A DNA stretch of 7,778 nucleotides, taken from the NCBI GenBank assembly GCA_026988195.1, contig JALSLS010000421.1, positions 1 through 7,778 on the forward strand. Direction: 5' to 3'. The translations under genes and the position numbers were made by a program. Each line of letters opens with the position of its first letter. The first letter of the stretch is position 1. Below, piece after piece: positions 1 to 5,226 of the stretch. Origin of the DNA: Methylomonas sp. (lineage in GTDB: Bacteria > Pseudomonadota > Gammaproteobacteria > Methylococcales > Methylomonadaceae). The notes under the pieces are model-generated. The model saw only the letters and a program-made list of their open reading frames with translations. It was not told where the DNA came from and did not search any database.

Positions 1-663
1 GACCACATCAACACCAACCAAGTAATCGAAGGCAAATTCAGATAATGCAGGTAACCATGGAGTACTCGGCCCCATCAATACAGTTTTAGCATTACTAGCC
101 AATTCCAGTAAACGAGAGAATGTTTTATTAGCAATGGATGTGGCGGTAAGAAACACCCAATCAGCTTCAGGAATAAGAAATTCTGCAGCTGAACCAGGGT
201 AATCCATCCCCGTGGGCTGGCGTTCAATCACTTTGAGGTTGTAACTTGAGTAGTATTGTTCAATACCAGGGTAGTGACCTATAACAACAATCTTCTGGTC
301 TTTTATTTGAGGGAAGAAATGTTCAAATACGGCCAAGTTTGCTTTTCCTTTTCCTTGTTCTGGTTCTATTATTGTGCCAGCAAGTGGCGTACAGTTATTT
401 AGGCAGCAATTAATTGCTGATAAACCGACAGTTGCCTTAAAAAAATCCCAGTCAGTTAGCCAAGACGTTAATTCGGTTAATGCCTTCCCCTGTAAAGTGC
501 CTGCCCAGGGCAATGTTCTACTTGCTACAGCCGGACTCATCGCTAATCCAGAATGGCCAGCCTGACATACAGTCCATACTTGCCCAATAAGTAGCCGTTC
601 AACTTTTTGCTTAGCACTGGCTGAATCTAATAGTAATTCGTATACTTGATTGAATTCTTTCAT
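1..663 (-). CDS. DUF4213/DUF364 domain protein (putative heavy-metal chelation family), C-terminus beyond left edge
   Basis: This is an uninterrupted minus-strand frame of 221 codons from an ATG at 663-661 to the window edge, so the 3' end is missing. The start is supported by AGGAAGG (671-677) seven bases upstream. The N-terminal part (about residues 1-100) contains LLIGQVWTVCQAGHSGLAMS and a TLPWAG segment, which resemble DUF4213. The rest resembles DUF364: a Rossmann-like IVVIGHYPGIE at about 125-135, DWVFLTATSIANKT at about 168-181, and MGPSTPWLPALSEFAFDYL at about 197-215. Family members are cytoplasmic, usually about 240-270 residues, and are annotated as putative heavy-metal chelation proteins from structural resemblance and from neighbouring metal-uptake genes. 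No reaction is established. Roughly 30 residues should lie outside the window. The family call is from recalled motif similarity. The substrate is unknown, and no partner gene is visible because the likely operon lies to the left. Confidence 0.8.
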   Translation of the reverse strand, partial: MKEFNQVYELLLDSASAKQKVERLLIGQVWTVCQAGHSGLAMSPAVASRTLPWAGTLQGKALTELTSWLTDWDFFKATVGLSAINCCLNNCTPLAGTIIEPEQGKGKANLAVFEHFFPQIKDQKIVVIGHYPGIEQYYSSYNLKVIERQPTGMDYPGSAAEFLIPEADWVFLTATSIANKTFSRLLELASNAKTVLMGPSTPWLPALSEFAFDYLVGVDVV

Positions 664-670
664 CGTGGAT

Positions 671-677
671 CCTTCCT
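671..677 (-). promoter_or_regulatory. Ribosome binding site of the DUF364 gene
   Basis: AGGAAGG on the minus strand, seven bases before the ATG at 663. It is a near-consensus Shine-Dalgarno site. It fixes the start of a gene that is otherwise open-ended in this window. Confidence 0.7.
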
Positions 678-765
678 ATTGCTGATTAATATCCGCTACA
701 CATTATTGGTTTTGGTACTTAAATTCACTAAGGAACGTGCACGAAATAGCTTGAGTAATTTAGAA

Positions 766-783
766 GTGAGGCTTTAGCTTCGT
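766..783. repeat. Imperfect REP-like hairpin
   Basis: GTGAGGC-TTTA-GCTTCGT can fold as a 7-bp stem with a four-base loop, counting three G-T wobbles, and is followed by CCGACCC. It resembles a decayed copy of the short GC-rich palindromes (GAGGC-TTTA-GCCTC type) scattered between genes in many proteobacteria. Only one copy is in the window, so repeat status is inferred. Confidence 0.2.
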
Positions 784-1235
784 CCGACCCAATGCAAGAT
801 TTAAGTCCCACATCCATTAGGCAGTTCTCCACCTAACAATTGATTCATTAATTCCAAGCATGGCTTCTATTGCGATAGACCATCAGACAAGAGGTATCGT
901 TGCCAATGAAATCTTGATGCTTTACCCTGAATACAAAAAAATCGCATTATCCTCTTTTTACTGCGCTTAGTCTAGCAGGGAGTTCACGAGCACAGCGCAA
1001 TGGCTTTCAATAGTGGGGACGACTTGTCTTTTGACTCCGCAGTAGCCTAAAAAAGTAAATGAAGGTAATAACATCCTTTGAAGCGCTCCGATGTTGATAT
1101 AGAATATGACCAGAAATATTTAGAAAATCACCCGATATGTTTCGAACTGGCCTTTTAAAAGATTAAGATATAACGTTGTGAAACCTGACAGGAACGTTCA
1201 ATCATTACCTTGTTCTATACTCGGGTATATACAAG

Positions 1236-1244
1236 TGCTATGTA
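1236..1244 (+). promoter_or_regulatory. Possible extended -10 promoter for the haem-protein gene
   Basis: TG-C-TATGTA resembles an extended -10 element about 125 bp upstream of the ATG at 1369. No -35 box at 16-18 bp spacing is convincing. This is a candidate only. Confidence 0.2.
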
Positions 1245-1368
1245 ACACTGATTATTTTACCCTTTAAAGCCAACTCTTTATCAGAGTTAAAATCAGGCCG
1301 AAATGACTTTAAACAGCAAAACAAACTAACTTTGTTTTAAACATAGTAATTAATGGAATAGCTTTCAA

Positions 1369-2331
1369 ATGACTGATCAAGCGATAAAAAAAACCTCTGC
1401 AGTACAAAAACAACAAACAGAAGATATTGTACTTGCAAAACGAAAGCTAGAAATTGAAAAAATGTTTTTATCTCAAGGTACTGAGCTTGGGCCTATTGTA
1501 TTTACATTCGTAACGTTACTTATTTTATATTTTGGCTGGACTAGTGATCTGGAAAACTATATTACCGCCGAATCTGGCTTAGGTTATTTTCTTGGTATTA
1601 TTGGTAGCGTTATGATGCTTATAACGCTACTTTACTCGCTAAGAAAACGTTTAAAGTCAATGAGTGAATGGGGCAATATTCGAACTTGGTTTACTATTCA
1701 CATGATATTAGGCATATACGGTCCCGTTCTTATTTTATTCCATTGTAACTTTAGTATTGGCTCCTCTCAAAATGAGAAAGTAGCCGTCATCAGCATGTTA
1801 GTTGTTTTAATAAGTGGGATTGTCGGACGTTATATTCACGACAAAATTCAGTATGGACTATACAAGCATGAAGCAGCACTTGAACAACTTCAGCTTGACA
1901 AGCTAATTACAGAAAATGAATTATCAAATCTACAACAGGAAAACCCAGCTCTCTTTAATGAAATTTTAACTCACAATGACAACATTCAACTAGGTTCTTC
2001 TGGGCTTATTAAATGTTTTTTTAGAATGTTGTCAATGAATACTACCACAAGAATTTCAAATACTATCGCCAAAAAAGAGCTAAAAGCCGCTTGCAAACAA
2101 CTTGCTATAAAAGAACAGTGGCCACCTAATAAATACAAAGCTACTTTCCATAAAGCCAACCACTTTTTAACAGCCCACTATTTAACTGTACGGAAAATTG
2201 CAACTTTCTCCTTTTATGAACGCGTTTTCAGCATCTGGTTTTTTTTGCATATTCCTCTTTTTTATATGCTAATTGTTTCTGTTATTTTCCATATTGTTCT
2301 GGTTCATATGTATTCAGCACACACCTTTTAA
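1369..2331 (+). CDS. Putative di-haem b-type membrane protein, five transmembrane helices with a cytoplasmic coiled-coil insert
   Basis: 320-residue inner-membrane protein of no named family that I recognise with certainty. Hydrophobic helices lie at about 41-57, 70-90, 106-126, 137-154 and 287-316. The N-terminus is Lys-rich and probably cytoplasmic. Between helices 4 and 5 is a soluble stretch (155-286) that begins with a heptad-like, Glu/Leu/Gln-rich segment at about 166-195. Helix 3 carries H111 and H125, and helix 5 carries H294 and H308. Both pairs have the His-X13-His spacing used by di-haem cytochrome b helix bundles, and predicted topology puts H111/H294 on the cytoplasmic side and H125/H308 on the periplasmic side. 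H313 and H318 are further periplasmic-side histidines. The ATG at 1369 has only a weak GGA-type Shine-Dalgarno (1355-1357). The next gene starts 47 bp downstream on the same strand and is probably co-transcribed. Electron transfer or ferric-reductase-like activity is inferred; no flavin or NAD domain is present. Confidence 0.75.
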   Translation: MTDQAIKKTSAVQKQQTEDIVLAKRKLEIEKMFLSQGTELGPIVFTFVTLLILYFGWTSDLENYITAESGLGYFLGIIGSVMMLITLLYSLRKRLKSMSEWGNIRTWFTIHMILGIYGPVLILFHCNFSIGSSQNEKVAVISMLVVLISGIVGRYIHDKIQYGLYKHEAALEQLQLDKLITENELSNLQQENPALFNEILTHNDNIQLGSSGLIKCFFRMLSMNTTTRISNTIAKKELKAACKQLAIKEQWPPNKYKATFHKANHFLTAHYLTVRKIATFSFYERVFSIWFFLHIPLFYMLIVSVIFHIVLVHMYSAHTF

Positions 2332-2378
2332 ACACCCTCCTCAACTCACACCTTCATTGGATAAGGAAATGAAAAACA

Positions 2379-3515
2379 ATGTCTTTATTTAAAATATTCA
2401 GCTTGACTGCATCCCTCGCCACACTCTTTTTTAGCTCACCCGCCTATGCAAAACAAATAGTGCAAGAAGCCATAAGTGAGCATGAAAGGTCTATTTTTTC
2501 TGCACAGGAAAAAAATGATTGCAAAAACATCATCAGTCACATGGAAGCCCTTACATCATTAACTCAAGAAATATCCCCTGCCCTATATTATTTTCACGGA
2601 CAATGTCTATATCAAAATAAACAGTACGATAAGTCTATCCCCATATTAGAAAACTATTTTTACCTAGCTCTAAATAATGATAAATATTACTCACAAGCTA
2701 GGAAAATTTATCAACTTTCAGCACAGCAATCAGCATCAAAATCATCACAAATTGAAGCGACGACTAAGCCATTACCTTCTTCAAAAAAAATAAATCACAT
2801 AAAAACACTAACAGGCATTGATTTTATTCAAGTTAAATCAGGTTGCTTTATTATGGGAACCCCCTTATCAGAACCCGAACGTGTTGACGATGAAATTCAG
2901 CACAAGGTTTGTTTTAAAAAACCTTTTCTACTTGGAAAATATGAGGTTACACAAGGACAATGGGAAGCAATTATGAGCAAAAACCCATCCCATTTTAAAG
3001 AATGTGGCTCTCGCTGCCCTGTTGAAAATATCAGTGGTAAAGATATTCAATCATTTATAAAGATTTTAAAAATTAAAACTGGCTTAAATTTTCGCCTACC
3101 TACTGAAGCTGAATGGGAATATGCGGCAAGAGCAGGTACTACAACCGCTTTTTCATTTGGCAACAACATTAATACATCACAAGTTAACTATGATGGCGAC
3201 CACCCCTATATTGGCAAAGCAACAGGGCTTGATAGAAAAGCACCTATAGCTGTTGGCTCCCTACCTGCAAACCCTTGGGGGTTTCATGATATGCATGGCA
3301 ATGTTTGGGAATTAATACAAGACTTACACAACTTAGATTATTATAAAAACAGCCCTATAAACAACCCTACCGGACCCAAAAAGGGAAGCTTTAATGTCCG
3401 CCGTGGAGGAAGCTGGAGGTTTGGTGCTAGGTTCTGCCGCTCGGGATACAGAGGCAGGTTTAGACCTGATAGCAGGAGCACACTTCTTGGCTTTCGCTTG
3501 GCACTAACATTATGA
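2379..3515 (+). CDS. Exported TPR-like/FGE-sulfatase (SUMF1, C-type-lectin-like fold) domain protein with DGR-like C-terminus
   Basis: 378 residues. A signal peptide occupies 1-24 (hydrophobic core LTASLATLFFSS, cleavage after PAYA), so the protein is exported. Residues about 28-115 are helical, with one clear TPR-like unit (ALYYFHGQCLYQNKQYDKSI, 68-87). A Ser/Lys/Thr-rich linker (about 115-140) leads to an FGE-sulfatase domain at about 146-376. Its hallmarks are SGCFIMGTP (154-162), YEVTQGQWEAIM (188-199), FRLPTEAEWEYAARAG (238-253), WGFHDMHGNVWEL (300-312), RRGGSW (341-346) and LGFRLAL (370-376). True formylglycine-generating enzymes have two catalytic cysteines just after the GGS motif. 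Here only C353 lies in that stretch and it does not align well, so catalysis is doubtful and ligand binding through the C-type-lectin-like fold is more likely. AAGGA at 2363-2367 precedes the ATG by 11 bases. The last ~110 bases are compositionally foreign to the gene and resemble a DGR variable region. The partner may be the upstream haem protein. Confidence 0.88.
   Translation: MSLFKIFSLTASLATLFFSSPAYAKQIVQEAISEHERSIFSAQEKNDCKNIISHMEALTSLTQEISPALYYFHGQCLYQNKQYDKSIPILENYFYLALNNDKYYSQARKIYQLSAQQSASKSSQIEATTKPLPSSKKINHIKTLTGIDFIQVKSGCFIMGTPLSEPERVDDEIQHKVCFKKPFLLGKYEVTQGQWEAIMSKNPSHFKECGSRCPVENISGKDIQSFIKILKIKTGLNFRLPTEAEWEYAARAGTTTAFSFGNNINTSQVNYDGDHPYIGKATGLDRKAPIAVGSLPANPWGFHDMHGNVWELIQDLHNLDYYKNSPINNPTGPKKGSFNVRRGGSWRFGARFCRSGYRGRFRPDSRSTLLGFRLALTL
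3396..3505 (+). other. Candidate DGR variable region (VR) at the 3' end of the FGE-like gene
   Basis: By hand count, bases 3396-3505 are 63/110 G+C (57%), against about 34% for the preceding 95 bases. Codons 340-378 contain no Asn or Lys codon, whereas the preceding 36 codons contain nine (six Asn, three Lys). Four AGG arginine codons fall within 23 codons. Invariant family positions (RGGSW, AR, RS, R, PD, R, LGFRLA) are kept, while the intervening positions, often Asn in DGR templates of this family, hold R, F, G, F, G, G, F, S, S, T and L. The position (last ~100 bases of an FGE/C-type-lectin-like gene) and the GC-rich end with CTTGGCTTTCGCTTGGCA match known DGR targets. No template repeat or reverse transcriptase is in the window, so this remains inferred. 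SUMF1-like proteins without a DGR share the same amino-acid consensus. Confidence 0.4.
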
Positions 3516-3772
3516 CGGCATAACCATGAGGAACAAAGACTGTCAGATTTAATTTCTTTATCGCTCAACCCGAGCCTAATCCTATCAACAGCTTTTTTAC
3601 ATATTTTTTATTATATAGTAGAATCATCCAGTATTTAGACATCTAAAAATAAAATAATTGCTCATTATTGGGGTGATTATTTGTTTCCAAGTGTCTTATC
3701 AGTTATCTTATAAAGACTGTTTGCAATCCATGCTAATTTTGCATTCCGTTTCTAATTATTTTGGAGAGTTCC
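3516..3772. other. 257-bp intergenic region between the FGE-like gene and the RDD operon
   Basis: AT-rich. A 4-bp GCTC-AACCC-GAGC stem (3563-3575) and a separate T6 run (3593-3598) are not joined into a convincing terminator. TTGTTT (3681-3686) followed by TTATCT (3703-3708) at 16 bp, or TATAAA (3709-3714) at 22 bp, are weak promoter candidates for the downstream pair. No repeat of the 3' end of the FGE-like gene is present here, so a DGR template is not immediately downstream. Confidence 0.4.
3763..3766 (+). promoter_or_regulatory. Ribosome binding site selecting the ATG at 3773
   Basis: GGAG six bases before the ATG at 3773. It decides the start of the 59-residue protein over the in-frame TTG at 3761. 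Confidence 0.6.
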
Positions 3773-3952
3773 ATGTTTAAAAAGATCATTAATAGCTTGA
3801 TTGAGCACCCTTTTTTAACCAGTATCTATATCACTAACCTTGTTATACTGCTTCTTCACAAACCACCTTTTGCATTTTCAGTCGTTATGATGGCTGGATT
3901 AATCGGAATGAGTATGTATTACGGACAAAAACTAGCTTTATTCAAAGATTAA
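3773..3952 (+). CDS. Small hydrophobic membrane protein (59 aa), unknown function
   Basis: The start is placed at the ATG at 3773 because GGAG (3763-3766) lies six bases upstream. An in-frame TTG at 3761 would put the Shine-Dalgarno inside the gene and is rejected. The product is mostly hydrophobic, with two likely membrane segments: about residues 14-28 (FLTSIYITNLVILLL) and 33-50 (centred on SVVMMAGLIGMSMYYG). They are joined by a short HKPP turn, and the protein ends in KLALFKD. I do not recognise a family. It ends at TAA 3950-3952, directly abutting and in the same frame as the RDD-family gene, so the two are surely co-transcribed and probably translationally linked. It may be a partner of the RDD protein or a detached N-terminal extension of it. 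Confidence 0.65.
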   Translation: MFKKIINSLIEHPFLTSIYITNLVILLLHKPPFAFSVVMMAGLIGMSMYYGQKLALFKD

Positions 3953-4423
3953 TTGTCTCCTTTAAATAAAAATAAACCAGGCAAAGACTCCCCCACTTCA
4001 CCTGGTTTATTTCGTCATTTGGCCATCATTGCCTATGATGGCTTGCTTTTGTTGGCTCTTCTATTTTTAGCAACTGCGCTAATCTTGCCTTTTAATAATG
4101 GCGAGGCATTTTCCTCATCCCAATATTTTTTCCCCATATACATATTGCTTATTAGCTACCTGTACTACGGCTGGTTTTGGACTCATGGGGGGCAAACACT
4201 AGGCATGAAAACATGGAAAGTAAAAATTCAAACCCTAGATAAACAGCCCATCACATGGCTCCTAGCTTTTAAACGTTTTGTTTTAGCAATCGTTTCTTGG
4301 GGCTTTGTGGGTCTAGGTTTTTTGTGGAAATTTGCTGATAAGAATCAATTGACTTGGCATGACCACTGGTCGAAAACCAGTTTGTTTTTTGAACAAGACT
4401 GTCAAAAAAATAAGATCCAATAG
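3953..4423 (+). CDS. RDD-family membrane protein
   Basis: 156 residues if translated from the TTG at 3953, the codon immediately after the TAA of the preceding gene. There is no good Shine-Dalgarno site. The first in-frame ATG (codon 85) falls inside the conserved core, and the next TTG (codon 23) would lose the conserved arginine, so TTG 3953 with reinitiation is the best start. RDD-family hallmarks are R21 in GLFRHL, D29 in AYDG, the TLGMKTWKVKI motif (82-92) and D137 in LTWHDHWSKT. Membrane segments lie at about 30-47, 59-75 and 105-125. RDD proteins are inner-membrane proteins of mostly undefined function; some are proposed to act in ion or osmotic tolerance. An RDD gene convergent with lptG is a familiar gammaproteobacterial arrangement. 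Here they are separated by about 1.2 kb of extra genes. The stop codon lies inside a 14-bp inverted repeat. Confidence 0.85.
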   Translation: MSPLNKNKPGKDSPTSPGLFRHLAIIAYDGLLLLALLFLATALILPFNNGEAFSSSQYFFPIYILLISYLYYGWFWTHGGQTLGMKTWKVKIQTLDKQPITWLLAFKRFVLAIVSWGFVGLGFLWKFADKNQLTWHDHWSKTSLFFEQDCQKNKIQ

Positions 4424-4458
4424 ATTAAAGCTAGCTATGCTAATTTTAATCTATTGGA
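4416..4458. terminator. 14-bp perfect inverted repeat over the RDD stop codon, likely terminator
   Basis: TCCAATAGATTAAA (4416-4429) and its exact reverse complement (4445-4458) enclose a 15-base loop. The left arm contains the TAG stop (4421-4423) of the RDD gene. Read on the minus strand, the hairpin is followed by ATCTTATTTTTTT (rc of 4403-4415), giving a reasonable intrinsic terminator for the six-cysteine gene at 4622-4972. On the plus strand no T-tract follows. Confidence 0.5.
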
Positions 4459-4520
4459 CGGTTTACACAAAGGCACTAGATCAATACTGACACACAATAG
4501 TAAGCAGTAATTGTTCAGCC

Positions 4521-4543
4521 CCTCTTTGGAATAGAGGTTTTTT
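4521..4543 (+). terminator. Rho-independent terminator for the RDD operon
   Basis: CCTCT (4521-4525), a seven-base loop TTGGAAT, then AGAGG (4533-4537), followed directly by six T residues (4538-4543). It has the classic plus-strand geometry, about 100 bp after the RDD stop codon. Confidence 0.6.
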
Positions 4544-4550
4544 ATTAGAC

Positions 4551-4590
4551 AAATCCCCCTCAATCCCCCTTTTTCAAAGGGGGAGGTAAT
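4551..4590. repeat. Interspersed CCCCCTTT/AAAGGGGG hairpin repeat
   Basis: AATCCCCCT occurs twice in tandem (4552-4560 and 4562-4570). The second copy forms an 8-bp stem CCCCCTTT (4565-4572) with AAAGGGGG (4576-4583) around a TTC loop. An outer CCTC/GAGG pairing (4558-4561 with 4583-4586) extends it. This matches a widely scattered intergenic repeat of many bacteria. Read on the minus strand it encodes the tell-tale peptide SPFEKGGLRGI, which often appears in spurious predicted proteins. The minus-strand frame 4435-4638 is such an artefact and is not annotated. The family match is from memory; only one copy is in the window. Confidence 0.7.
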
Positions 4591-4621
4591 CGGTAAGCAT
4601 ACTAATACGATCATGCAGAAA

Positions 4622-4972
4622 CTAGAAGCCTCTAGCAACTTGCTTACATAGAACTACAATATCTTGTACATGACAGCGATACTTCTCTTCGCCTTCATAC
4701 TCACCTTCACACGCCTCACAAACCACTGTACCTTTATCCGTTACTCTCTCAATAGCCCAGCCGTAGCCCTTTGTTCCACAAAGAAGTTTAGCGTACTTTT
4801 TAAAGCGCTTACCCTTTGATGCTTTTATTATCGAAGCTTCCTTATCTTTACAGCCCGGCGTTGGTTTTAGATCACCCGTAATTGACTCATAAACCCATTC
4901 ATCGGTACTTTTTGCAAAAGAAAGGCTAGAAAACACTAGCATCATCGCCATTAAAATAATTTTAAATTTCAT
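4622..4972 (-). CDS. Small exported six-cysteine protein, unknown function
   Basis: 116 residues. A signal peptide occupies about 1-20 (Lys-containing start, hydrophobic IILMAMMLVFSSLSFA, cleavage before KST), so the mature protein of about 96 residues is periplasmic or secreted. It has six cysteines at 41, 65, 85, 88, 100 and 109. C85 and C88 form a CEAC (CxxC) motif. An even number in an exported protein suggests three disulphides, though metal binding through the CxxC is possible. The central part is Lys-rich (KASKGKRFKKYAKLL) and followed by an acidic loop (EGEYEGEE). I recognise no family. The start is supported by AGGAAGG (4980-4986) seven bases upstream and by a perfect -10 hexamer further up. 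It is divergent from the other small exported gene at 5227. Confidence 0.75.
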   Translation of the reverse strand: MKFKIILMAMMLVFSSLSFAKSTDEWVYESITGDLKPTPGCKDKEASIIKASKGKRFKKYAKLLCGTKGYGWAIERVTDKGTVVCEACEGEYEGEEKYRCHVQDIVVLCKQVARGF

Positions 4973-5226
4973 ACTTTTACCTTCCTATTTTAGTTTTTTA
5001 TTATATTACTATGTTGTTGTAAACTCTTTTTCTGTATCACTTTAATACATTCCCCTTTCATCAACAACCCCTTTTTTTTATACTTAGCTAACCCTGTTAT
5101 TTTAGACTTAGATTCAGCTAAAGTTCATATAACTCTATGTTATACTCAAAAGTTCTTAACAAAATATTTTTATACTTTGTAAGATATTCTTGTAAAGTAT
5201 AGCATTCAGCTCGGAGCTTATAAATC
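4973..5226. other. 254-bp divergent promoter region between two small exported-protein genes
   Basis: Very AT-rich. Apart from the minus-strand RBS and TATAAT already listed, it has several TATACT-like hexamers on the plus strand (5141-5146 and 5171-5176) and a TTGTAA...TATAGC pair (5177-5182 and 5198-5203, 15 bp spacing). None meets normal spacing well enough to name the plus-strand promoter. Confidence 0.35.
4980..5005 (-). promoter_or_regulatory. RBS and candidate -10 box of the six-cysteine gene
   Basis: On the minus strand a perfect TATAAT lies at 5005-5000 and AGGAAGG at 4986-4980, seven bases before the ATG at 4972. A leader of only about 20 nt would result. No good -35 sits at the expected 16-18 bp; TTTACA occurs too close, with 12 bp spacing. 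The RBS is secure and the promoter tentative. Confidence 0.4.

Larger units (their letters stand above)
664..1368. other. 705-bp divergent intergenic region without a convincing gene
   Basis: This region separates the minus-strand DUF364 gene from the plus-strand haem-protein gene and should hold both promoters. The only open frames are short. One at 860-970 (plus, 36 codons) has no Shine-Dalgarno site and no recognisable family. Visible structures are an imperfect GC-rich hairpin (766-783), two AACGTT boxes 21 bp apart (1172-1177 and 1193-1198), an extended -10-like TGCTATGTA (1236-1244), and a 6-bp stem AACTCT/AGAGTT (1272-1288). The region might be decayed coding or mobile sequence, but no transposase motif or terminal repeat is clear enough to claim. 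Confidence 0.5.

Noticed and set aside
374..565. Plus-strand 63-codon frame
   Set aside because: It lies opposite the DUF364 coding frame, lacks an RBS and has no family features; it is a shadow.
860..970. 36-codon plus-strand frame considered as a transposase remnant
   Set aside because: No DDE or other catalytic motif, no terminal inverted repeats and no RBS; too short to support a gene or pseudogene call.
3341..3568. Minus-strand 75-codon frame over the end of the FGE-like gene
   Set aside because: It is antisense to a well-supported domain and kept open by the GC-richer 3' end; no RBS or motif.
3516..3772. A DGR template repeat just downstream of the candidate variable region
   Set aside because: I looked here and on both strands of the rest of the window for segments like CTTGGCTTTCGCTTGG or GGAGGAAGCTGG and found no second copy; no reverse transcriptase is encoded either.
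3531..4404. Similar 14-15 base strings GAACAAAGACTGTCA (3531) and GAACAAGACTGTCA (4391)
   Set aside because: The similarity stops at once on both sides, and one copy is inside RDD coding sequence; likely coincidence.
4551..4590. CRISPR-like direct repeats (AATCCCCCT twice)
   Set aside because: Only two 9-base units with a one-base gap, no spacers and no cas genes; it is part of a hairpin repeat.
4435..4638. Minus-strand 67-codon frame
   Set aside because: Its core is the SPFEKGGLRGI peptide generated by the interspersed hairpin repeat, and it overlaps both terminators.
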